Below, one piece after another: positions 1 through 5,489 of a stretch of DNA of 9,589 bases (within the stretch, counting starts at the first letter, position 1; every line of letters begins with the position of its first letter). Source of the stretch: JALVIU01 sp964462295 (GTDB taxonomy: Bacteria; Atribacterota; JALVIU01); assembly GCA_964462295.1 (NCBI GenBank), contig CAYWXH010000069.1, positions 1-9,589 of the forward strand, in the 5' to 3' direction. Under the pieces are notes generated by a model. That model ran no database searches. It was not told the DNA's origin and saw only the letters and a list, made by a program, of their open reading frames with translations. A program made the translations under genes and the position numbers.

Positions 1-70
1 CTCGCAATGACAAAAAAGGGAGGTCTCGCAATGACAAAAACTGGGAAGGCCTCGTGATGGCAATTCCCAG
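1..70 (-). repeat. Reverse-oriented short dispersed repeat units, three in tandem
   Basis: The 12-mer CTCGCAATGACA occurs exactly at 1-12 and 25-36, and a degenerate copy (CTCGTGATGGCA) lies at 51-62, so units recur every 24-26 bases. Read on the minus strand each unit is TGTCATTGCGAG, the same 12-mer found on the plus strand at 9556-9567. A 7-bp inverted repeat, CTGGGAA (41-47) and TTCCCAG (64-70), brackets the third unit. This motif resembles the dispersed intergenic GTCATTGCGAG...GCAATCTC repeats found in many unrelated bacteria. The element runs off the left edge, so its full length is unknown. No coding potential is visible. Confidence 0.6.
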
Positions 71-90
71 TGGGTGAACTCTCTCCATCT

Positions 91-150
91 GTCATTGCAA
101 CCAAGGGCGCCTTTTGCCCTGAGTAATGCAATCTCTGGGCTCTGGGAGCC
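91..150 (+). repeat. Near-complete degenerate copy of the TCATTGC...GCAATCTC repeat with internal hairpin
   Basis: GTCATTGCAA (91-100) starts the element and GCAATCTC (128-135) ends it. Between them AGGGC (104-108) can pair with GCCCT (116-120) around a 7-base loop. This order (GTCATTGC, central hairpin, GCAATCTC) matches the copy at the right edge, which has GTGCC-GAA-GGCAC as its central hairpin. Immediately downstream GGCTC (138-142), loop TGG, GAGCC (146-150) forms another small hairpin. The conserved ends and variable central stem suggest selection on or generation of structure; function is unknown. Confidence 0.5.
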
Positions 151-236
151 GTACAAAAAAGGAGACTTCAGATTGACAAGTGAGGCTTTGCACAAGGGAA
201 AAAGAAACAAGGGCTTGTAGTAATAAAGAGGAAGGA

Positions 237-272
237 CCTTACTATAGAGACAAAAAATAGTTTATAGTAAGG
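237..272. promoter_or_regulatory. Perfect 10-bp inverted repeat, candidate operator or leader hairpin
   Basis: CCTTACTATA (237-246) and TATAGTAAGG (263-272) are exact reverse complements separated by 16 bases. A G-T wobble and an A-T pair can extend the stem inward by two. The right arm lies where the -35 element would be for the TATAAT at 287-292, which suits an operator. No T-run follows, so it is unlikely to be an intrinsic terminator. The two arms are close to 26 bases apart centre to centre, which would place them on one helix face only approximately. No matching regulator is encoded in the window. Confidence 0.35.
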
Positions 273-286
273 ACTGTCATAATATT

Positions 287-292
287 TATAAT
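287..292 (+). promoter_or_regulatory. Candidate -10 box TATAAT
   Basis: The hexamer matches the sigma-70-type -10 consensus exactly and sits 5' of the first gene. In a stretch this AT-rich a chance match is quite possible, and no convincing -35 partner is present 16-18 bases upstream (ATAGTA or similar). It is called only because it adjoins the inverted repeat 237-272 and precedes the operon leader. Confidence 0.3.
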
Positions 293-338
293 TATTAAAA
301 CTGTCTATTCATTAGTTTATTATAACGATAATGATAGT

Positions 339-350
339 AAAGGAGGTGAT
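339..350 (+). promoter_or_regulatory. Orphan full-length Shine-Dalgarno sequence
   Basis: AAAGGAGGTGAT is the full complement of the usual 16S rRNA 3' tail. No ATG, GTG or TTG follows at a normal distance. The only in-frame option for the downstream gene is ATT at 353, from which the frame is open into the binding-protein gene, but this would put a basic extension ahead of the signal peptide. The site may be a ribosome standby site, the remnant of a former start, or part of a regulatory leader. The overlapping GTG at 346 opens a frame of only three codons. Confidence 0.4.
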
Positions 351-415
351 AAATTAGAAAAATTGCCTTTTTTCTTAATTTGTTTAGAAAACTAAAAACA
401 AAAGGAGGTATGGTT

Positions 416-1366
416 ATGAAGAGGCTTTTTGTTCTTTCTCTTTTGGTTTTGGTATTCCTCTTTTCCTCATTTGCATTTGCAGGTGATCAGTTAAGATTTT
501 ATGTAGTATCACATGGTGGACCAGGGGATCCCTTCTGGGGAGTTGTTATGAAAGGTATGCAAGATGCTGCAAAGGTATATGGTGTAAAGGCAACATACCT
601 TGGTCCAGAGAAATTCTCCATCCAAAAGCTTGTGAATATGTTAGATAGTGCTATTGCATCCAAACCAGATGGTATAGCCGTAACCATTACAAATGCTGTT
701 GCATTGGATGAGCCCCTTAGAAAAGCAATAAAACAGGGTATTCCAGTTGTTGCTATCAATGTACCTGATACAAGAGCACCAGGAGAGAGGATTCCATATC
801 TTTGTTATGTGGGAATGGATGAGTACAAAGGTGGAGTGGATGCTGCATGGAGAATGCTTAAAGAGTTTACACCAAAGAGGGCAATAGTGGCAAACCATGA
901 ACCAGGACATACAGGCCTTGAACTTAGGGCAAAAGGTATAAAAGATGTATTTTCCAAAAAAGGTATTCCTGTAGAGGAATTAGATATTACGGGAAATCCA
1001 ACAAAGGCAGTAGGTATTATGTCAAGCTATCTTTCCCGTCACCCAGATACAGATGCAATCTTTACACTTGGTCCATTAGGGACACAGCCTGCACTTAAAC
1101 TCCTTGAAGAGAAGAAACTCTTTGGAAAGGTAAAACTTTCAGGTTGGGACCTTACACCTTTGATGGTTGAGGCCATAAAGGAAGGAAAGCTCCTATTTAC
1201 CATAGAACAACAACAGTATCTACAAGGGTATCTTCCTATAGTCTTCTTATATACTTACAAAAAATATGGACTTATTCCTCATGGGGATGTACTTACAGGT
1301 CCAGCTATAGTGGATAAAAGCAATGTTGATGTAGTAGAAAAAACAGTAGCAAAGGGTTATAGATAA
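416..1366 (+). CDS. Periplasmic sugar-binding protein of a CUT2 (ribose-type) ABC transporter
   Basis: This 316-residue protein captures the transporter substrate outside the membrane. The start is ATG 416, with AAGGAGG at 402-408 giving 7-base spacing; a TTG at 380 and an ATG at 410 lie upstream or inside this site and are less likely. Residues 1-22 are a signal peptide (MKR, hydrophobic core, cleavage after FAFA), with no lipobox Cys, so the mature protein should be free in the periplasm. The rest fits the RbsB-like two-lobed fold: GDPFW at 37-41, KPDGI at 83-87, GIPVVAIN at 108-115, YVGMDEY at 131-137, HTGLELR at 165-171, GWDLTP at 243-248 and TIEQQQYLQGY at 262-272. D and W/F residues at these places line the ligand cleft in the family. 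The ligand cannot be read from sequence; the operon suggests a uronate, aldonate or related sugar. A terminator-like hairpin follows. Confidence 0.9.
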   Translation: MKRLFVLSLLVLVFLFSSFAFAGDQLRFYVVSHGGPGDPFWGVVMKGMQDAAKVYGVKATYLGPEKFSIQKLVNMLDSAIASKPDGIAVTITNAVALDEPLRKAIKQGIPVVAINVPDTRAPGERIPYLCYVGMDEYKGGVDAAWRMLKEFTPKRAIVANHEPGHTGLELRAKGIKDVFSKKGIPVEELDITGNPTKAVGIMSSYLSRHPDTDAIFTLGPLGTQPALKLLEEKKLFGKVKLSGWDLTPLMVEAIKEGKLLFTIEQQQYLQGYLPIVFLYTYKKYGLIPHGDVLTGPAIVDKSNVDVVEKTVAKGYR

Positions 1367-1384
1367 TATAAACTAATAATATGT

Positions 1385-1412
1385 GGGGGGCATATTGTGC
1401 CCCCCTTTTTCT
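1385..1412 (+). terminator. Intercistronic intrinsic terminator / attenuator
   Basis: GGGGGGCA (1385-1392) pairs perfectly with TGCCCCCC (1398-1405) around the 5-base loop TATTG, followed at once by TTTTTCTT (1406-1413). This is a textbook rho-independent terminator. It sits 18 bases after the binding-protein stop and ends before the permease Shine-Dalgarno (1427-1431). No separate promoter is evident between it and the permease, so partial read-through is likely. Such a structure would leave extra binding-protein mRNA over permease and ATPase mRNA, and could also block 3' decay of the short transcript. Confidence 0.85.
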
Positions 1413-1436
1413 TATACCAATACTTTGGAGGTAAAT

Positions 1437-2405
1437 ATGAATGAGAAAGAAAATATAGGTATAAAAAGGATAATGAGATACAGTGAGTTTGGTGCCTTTT
1501 TGGCCTTTCTTGCGATTTTTATCATCTTTTCTATAATTTCTAAAAACTTTCTCACTATATCAAACTTTGTAAGTATATTTACCATATCTGCAGAGCTTGG
1601 CATCGTAACAGTGGGTGTAACTTTTCTTATGATTGCAGGAGAGTTTGACCTTTCTGTAAGCTCTATATTTGCTGTTGTCCCTATGTTTGTAATTATCTTT
1701 ACACAGGCAGGTATCCCTGTTGTCCTTTCATTTATTTTTGCCATACTCATTGCAGGGGCTGTGGGGTATTTTAATTCACTTGTTACCATAAGATTTGAAA
1801 TACCCTCTTTTATTACAACCCTAGGTATGCAGATGTTTTGGCGTGGTATTCTTCTTGCAATAACAGGCGGTTTCCCCCTTTATTATAAAGGAAGCAAGAC
1901 ATTTATATATCTTTTTGGGGGAAGAGTACTTGGAGATATAAGAATTTCAGGTATATGGTTTATACTTATCATGATTATATTCTCCATTATCCTTAAAAAG
2001 ACACGATACGGAAACTGGGTATTTGCCACAGGCGGAAATCCTAAAGTGGCAAAGGCCTTAGGTGTAGATGCTGCAAAGGTAAAAATGATTAATTTCATTA
2101 CCGCAGCTATGCTTGCAGGATTTGCCGGCATGGCAAATCTGGGCAGATTCAAGATTGTAGACCCTACATTGGGTACGGGCATGGAACTTGAGGCAATAGC
2201 TGCAGCAGTAATCGGTGGTACCTTTCTAAATGGTGGATATGGAAGCATTATCGGTGCATTTATAGGGGCATTTTTGGTGGGCATGATACAAAATGGTCTT
2301 ATTCTTGCAGGTGCTCCACCTTACTGGTATAGGGCATTTATCGGGATTATCCTTGTGATTGCAGCTATTGTAAATATGAAGATAAAGAAGGCGGTGGCAG
2401 GATGA
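1437..2405 (+). CDS. CUT2-type (RbsC-like) ABC transporter permease
   Basis: This 322-residue integral membrane protein should form the transport channel, probably as a homodimer because no second permease is present. ATG 1437 is preceded by GGAGG at 1427-1431 (5-base spacing). An upstream in-frame GTG at 1383 abuts the terminator stem and is rejected. Eight to ten hydrophobic segments are visible, beginning at residues 19-37. RbsC-family landmarks are MIAGEFDLSVSS at 65-76 (family form: GGIDLSVGS, with E in place of the second G here), GYFNSLV at 110-116 then IPSFITTLG at 122-130, TRYGNWVFATGGNPKVAKAL at 189-208, and LEAIAAAVIGGTFLNGG at 251-267. Length is normal for the family. The stop overlaps the ATPase start as ATGA, indicating translational coupling. 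The substrate is unknown. Confidence 0.92.
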   Translation: MNEKENIGIKRIMRYSEFGAFLAFLAIFIIFSIISKNFLTISNFVSIFTISAELGIVTVGVTFLMIAGEFDLSVSSIFAVVPMFVIIFTQAGIPVVLSFIFAILIAGAVGYFNSLVTIRFEIPSFITTLGMQMFWRGILLAITGGFPLYYKGSKTFIYLFGGRVLGDIRISGIWFILIMIIFSIILKKTRYGNWVFATGGNPKVAKALGVDAAKVKMINFITAAMLAGFAGMANLGRFKIVDPTLGTGMELEAIAAAVIGGTFLNGGYGSIIGAFIGAFLVGMIQNGLILAGAPPYWYRAFIGIILVIAAIVNMKIKKAVAG

Positions 2406-3163
2406 TGAACGAGATTCCATTAATTGAAATGAAGGGAATAAGAAAAAGTTTTGGAAAGGTTGATGCCCTAAAGGGTGTAGATTTCACTGTGGGAAAAAAT
2501 GAGGTTGTAGGGCTTTTGGGAGACAATGGTGCAGGAAAATCCACACTTATAAAGACCCTTGTAGGGCTTCATCAACCCGATGAGGGAGAAATCTATTTTG
2601 AGGGGAAAAAGGTAGACTTTAGATCTCCAAAGGATGCTAGAAACTATGGAATAGAGACAGTATATCAGGACCTTGCCCTTATAGGTCTTATGAGTATATC
2701 ACGTAATTTTTTCTTGGGAAGGGAACCTATAAAGAGGGTAGGGCCTTTTAATATACTAAGAAAAAGAGAGATGGATAAGGTAGCAAAAGAGGTGCTTACA
2801 GATATAGGTGTAAAGGTAAGAAGTGTAGATGAGGCGGTATCTTTCCTCTCAGGTGGTGAAAGACAGGCCATAGCTATAGGTCGAGCCATTTACTTTGGAG
2901 CAAAACTACTCATCCTTGATGAACCTACAGCAGCCCTTTCTGTAAAGGAGACAAGAAAAGTACTGGATTTGATACTTGAGGCAAAAGAAAAAGGTCTCTC
3001 TGTTGTATTTATTACTCACAATATTTATCATGTTTATGAAGTGGCAGACAAACTTACCCTTTTAGAACATGGAAAAAAAGTTGGAGATTTTGTTAAAAAA
3101 GATGTGACACCAGAAGAAATTATTGATATAATAGCAAGAGAAGTAACAGAAGGTGAAGAATAG
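2402..3163 (+). CDS. Single-domain ATPase subunit of the sugar ABC transporter
   Basis: This cytoplasmic 253-residue ATPase powers the transporter. It has Walker A GDNGAGKST at 40-48, the Q-loop Gln 89 (VYQD), signature LSGGERQ at 149-155, Walker B LLILDEP at 169-175 and the switch His 206 (FITHN). All catalytic motifs are intact. Most CUT2 systems use an RbsA-type ATPase of about 500 residues with two ABC domains; this one has a single domain, as in FrcA-type systems, and would act as a homodimer. The start is ATG 2402 (4-base overlap with the permease) or ATG 2405. The upstream sequence has only weak Shine-Dalgarno character (GGCGGTGG), so it depends on translation of the permease. TAG at 3161 is followed directly by the next gene's ribosome-binding site. 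Confidence 0.92.
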   Translation: MMNEIPLIEMKGIRKSFGKVDALKGVDFTVGKNEVVGLLGDNGAGKSTLIKTLVGLHQPDEGEIYFEGKKVDFRSPKDARNYGIETVYQDLALIGLMSISRNFFLGREPIKRVGPFNILRKREMDKVAKEVLTDIGVKVRSVDEAVSFLSGGERQAIAIGRAIYFGAKLLILDEPTAALSVKETRKVLDLILEAKEKGLSVVFITHNIYHVYEVADKLTLLEHGKKVGDFVKKDVTPEEIIDIIAREVTEGEE

Positions 3164-3171
3164 AAAAGGGG

Positions 3172-4632
3172 GTGTGTAAGATAGAAACTCTTAAATTACC
3201 AGAAGGATATGAGGTCTATGAGAAGTCAATAGATACCTTTGAAGGCAAGGTATTTGCCCTTGTAAAAGATGAAAGGACAAGAGAGAAATATCTCTATATA
3301 GAAGGAGAAGGCCACCCAGGATTTATAGATGGCGAAAAGATAAAAGGAGGTCTTCTCTTTCCTAAAAATGTAGAAAATGCATATAAGCTCTCCGAGATTT
3401 TCCCCTATCTTAAGGCAAGACCTTTGGGCATAGGTGAACCATCCTTTGGTTTTGGGGATAGGTTGGGTATTGCCACAGCAGGTCATGTGCGTGCATTAGG
3501 TAATAGAAAGGTCCGCCCTATCTTTGCCCAACAATCCATAAGAGAGATGGAGCGTACAAAGAGAGGACCAAAAGAGGTTATGGCAGATGCCATCTGGGGA
3601 GTTTTTCAGGAGGGTTATAGGGATGGTTTTGGTTCAGATGCGGATCATCTAAAAACAGAAGAGCATGTAAAGAACTTGGCAGATGCAGGATTTACCATGT
3701 TTACCTGTGACCCTAGTGATCATGTAAACAATAATGTAGGAAGGATGGATAATACCCAGATAAAAGAGGCATTTTCTAAATTAGAAGGTGGAGATGCCCT
3801 TCTTGCAAAATATGAAGGCAAAAAAGTAAAGATAGCAAGTGAAGAGATAGTATTTGATTATGAGCCCCTTATAAAGGCCATAGTAAAATACAAAAAGGCT
3901 ATAGACCATACAGAGAGGATGTATAATTTTGCGAAAAGTTATGTAAAGGGAACCTTTGATTTTGAGCTTTCTATTGATGAGACAGATGAGCCCACTTCCC
4001 CCCTTGAACATCTATTTATCGCAAGTGAGCTCAAAGAGAGAGGGATAAAGATAACAGGCCTTGCCCCACGATTCGTAGGGGATTTCCAAAAGGCAATAGA
4101 CTATATAGGAGACCTTTCTCGTTTTGAGGAGGAGTTTAGGCTTCATATAGAAATTGCAAAAATGTATGGACCATATAAGATAAGTGTACATTCCGGAAGT
4201 GACAAGTTTAGTATCTACCCCATTGTAGGTAAATATGGAGAGGGGCTTTTTCATGTAAAAACCGCAGGTACAAGCTATCTTGAGGCACTTAGGGTAATTG
4301 CAGTACATGACCCAAAACTCTTTGCCGAGATCTATACATTCTCCCTTGATAGATTCGAAGAAGATAGGGCCACATATCATCTTACAACAGATCTTTCCAG
4401 GGTGCCAGATATCAACATACTTTCAGAGGACGAGTATATAAGGCTTTTGGATGAAAATGACCCCCGTCAGGTACTCCATGTAACATATGGTTCTGTACTT
4501 ACAGTAAAGAGTGATGATGGTAAATATCTCTTTAGGGATAGATTTTTCGATACACTTAAGATATTTGAAGATGAGTATATAAAAGTTCTTGTAAAACATT
4601 TTGAAAAACACCTTAACCCTCTTGAAGGGTAA
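3172..4632 (+). CDS. uxaE: UxaE-family tagaturonate/fructuronate epimerase
   Basis: Up to 486 residues. I recognise the family of Thermotoga UxaE, which interconverts D-tagaturonate and D-fructuronate by epimerisation at C4, letting galacturonate enter the glucuronate branch; it is cytoplasmic and metal-dependent as I recall. Conserved-looking blocks rich in acidic and His residues, likely metal and substrate ligands, are GFGDRLGIATAGH at 93-105, GFGSDADHLKT at 152-162, FTCDPSDHVNN at 177-187, ELSIDETDEPTSPLEH at 265-280, VHSGSDKFSIYP at 339-350, HVKTAGTSYLEALR at 361-374 and HVTYGS at 436-441. The start is uncertain: GTG 3172 is the only standard codon, but it lies inside the ribosome-binding site (AAAGGGGGTG, 3165-3174). 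The ideal start position is an in-frame ATA at 3181. The substrate here may differ from tagaturonate, because the neighbours are gluconate enzymes. Confidence 0.85.
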   Translation: MCKIETLKLPEGYEVYEKSIDTFEGKVFALVKDERTREKYLYIEGEGHPGFIDGEKIKGGLLFPKNVENAYKLSEIFPYLKARPLGIGEPSFGFGDRLGIATAGHVRALGNRKVRPIFAQQSIREMERTKRGPKEVMADAIWGVFQEGYRDGFGSDADHLKTEEHVKNLADAGFTMFTCDPSDHVNNNVGRMDNTQIKEAFSKLEGGDALLAKYEGKKVKIASEEIVFDYEPLIKAIVKYKKAIDHTERMYNFAKSYVKGTFDFELSIDETDEPTSPLEHLFIASELKERGIKITGLAPRFVGDFQKAIDYIGDLSRFEEEFRLHIEIAKMYGPYKISVHSGSDKFSIYPIVGKYGEGLFHVKTAGTSYLEALRVIAVHDPKLFAEIYTFSLDRFEEDRATYHLTTDLSRVPDINILSEDEYIRLLDENDPRQVLHVTYGSVLTVKSDDGKYLFRDRFFDTLKIFEDEYIKVLVKHFEKHLNPLEG

Positions 4633-4659
4633 TGGATAAAGAAGAAGGAGGGATGACTT

Positions 4660-5487
4660 ATGAAAGAAGAACTTGTAAATCTTTTTAGCCTTTCTGGAAA
4701 GGTGGCAGTTGTAACAGGTGGTGCAGGTGTCATAGGTTCTCACCTTGCCGAAGGTCTTGGTAAGGCAGGTGCCCGTGTGGTTATTACAGATATCGGGCCC
4801 ACAGATGAGATTGTAAATAAACTAAAAGGGGAAGGCATAGATGCCAGAGGGTATTATATGGATGTTATGAATCCAGAAAAACTTAGAGATGCAACTGATA
4901 AGATTATGGAAGATATGGGGAGGGTAGATATCCTTATAAATTGTGCTGGAGGAAATATGAAAGATGCCACAACATCTAAAGATTTGAGTTTCTTTGACCT
5001 TCCCTATGAGGCACTTGATAAGGTAGTAAAGCTCAACCTTTTTGGTGGTGCTATACTCCCCTCTCAGACATTTGGAAAATATATGGCAAAAAATCCTGAA
5101 GGTGGTTCTATTATAAATATCTCTTCTATGAATGCATTCCGTCCCCTTACAAGAATCCCAGGGTATTCTGCGGCAAAGGCAGCTGTGAGTAATTTTACCC
5201 AGTGGCTTGCCGTACACTTTGCACAAGAGTACAATAAGAAACTCAGAGTAAATGCCATAGCCCCAGGATTTTTATCTACAAAACAAAACAGATTCTTACT
5301 CTACAATGAAGATGGTAGTTTAAGCGAAAGAGGTAAAACTATAATAGCACATACACCTATGGGACGCTTTGGAGAACCAGATGAGCTAATCGGTGTTACT
5401 GTATGGCTTGCATCAGATGCGGCAAGCTTTGTAACAGGTATCGTAGTCCCAATAGATGGTGGATTTAACGCATTTTCGGGGGTATAG
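4660..5487 (+). CDS. SDR-family D-mannonate oxidoreductase / fructuronate reductase
   Basis: This 275-residue classical short-chain dehydrogenase likely reduces a 5-keto-hexonate such as D-fructuronate to D-mannonate. ATG 4660 follows AAGGAGGG (4645-4652) at 7-base spacing. Motifs are TGGAGVIG at 19-26 for the nucleotide, Asp 44 at the end of the second strand (favouring NAD(H)), DV at 68-69, NCAG at 94-97 (Cys replaces the usual Asn), Asn 126, and the catalytic Ser 156, Tyr 169, Lys 173. The tail (HTPMGRFGEPDEL, then DGGFNAFSGV) looks like the YjmF/Thermotoga mannonate oxidoreductase subgroup, not a generic FabG. Gluconate 5-dehydrogenase is the closest alternative and would fit the downstream gluconate kinase. 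It lies 27 bases after uxaE and 2 bases before gnd. Confidence 0.8.
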   Translation: MKEELVNLFSLSGKVAVVTGGAGVIGSHLAEGLGKAGARVVITDIGPTDEIVNKLKGEGIDARGYYMDVMNPEKLRDATDKIMEDMGRVDILINCAGGNMKDATTSKDLSFFDLPYEALDKVVKLNLFGGAILPSQTFGKYMAKNPEGGSIINISSMNAFRPLTRIPGYSAAKAAVSNFTQWLAVHFAQEYNKKLRVNAIAPGFLSTKQNRFLLYNEDGSLSERGKTIIAHTPMGRFGEPDELIGVTVWLASDAASFVTGIVVPIDGGFNAFSGV

Positions 5488-5489
5488 GA

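Larger units (their letters stand above)
151..415 (+). promoter_or_regulatory. Upstream regulatory region and 5' leader of the operon
   Basis: No gene is visible here on either strand. The composition becomes strongly AT-rich from about 240. The best promoter-like signal is a perfect TATAAT at 287-292; the region about 17 bases upstream has no good TTGACA and is covered by the right arm of an inverted repeat (237-272), so an activator- or repressor-controlled promoter is plausible. Transcription from there would start near 299 and give a leader of roughly 115 bases. The leader contains a full-length Shine-Dalgarno sequence at 339-350 not followed by ATG, GTG or TTG at normal spacing, and a second at 402-408 that serves the first gene. 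This is the only evident place for the main operon promoter. Confidence 0.4.

Noticed and set aside
173..178. TTGACA as a -35 promoter element
   Set aside because: The hexamer is perfect but no acceptable -10 lies 16-19 bases downstream (GGGAAA-like sequence instead).
319..332. ATTAT-AACG-ATAAT as a LacI-family operator
   Set aside because: The symmetry is only 5 bp in AT-rich DNA, and bases flanking the central CG do not mirror each other.
380..415. TTG 380 as start of the binding protein
   Set aside because: It would add 12 basic residues before a normal signal peptide, and the strong ribosome-binding site at 402-408 points to ATG 416.
1383..1436. GTG 1383 as start of the permease
   Set aside because: It lies at the foot of the terminator stem with no ribosome-binding site; ATG 1437 has GGAGG at good spacing.
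2402..3163. ATPase as a truncated RbsA pseudogene
   Set aside because: All ABC motifs are complete, the gene has a normal end, and no remnant of a second ABC domain follows.
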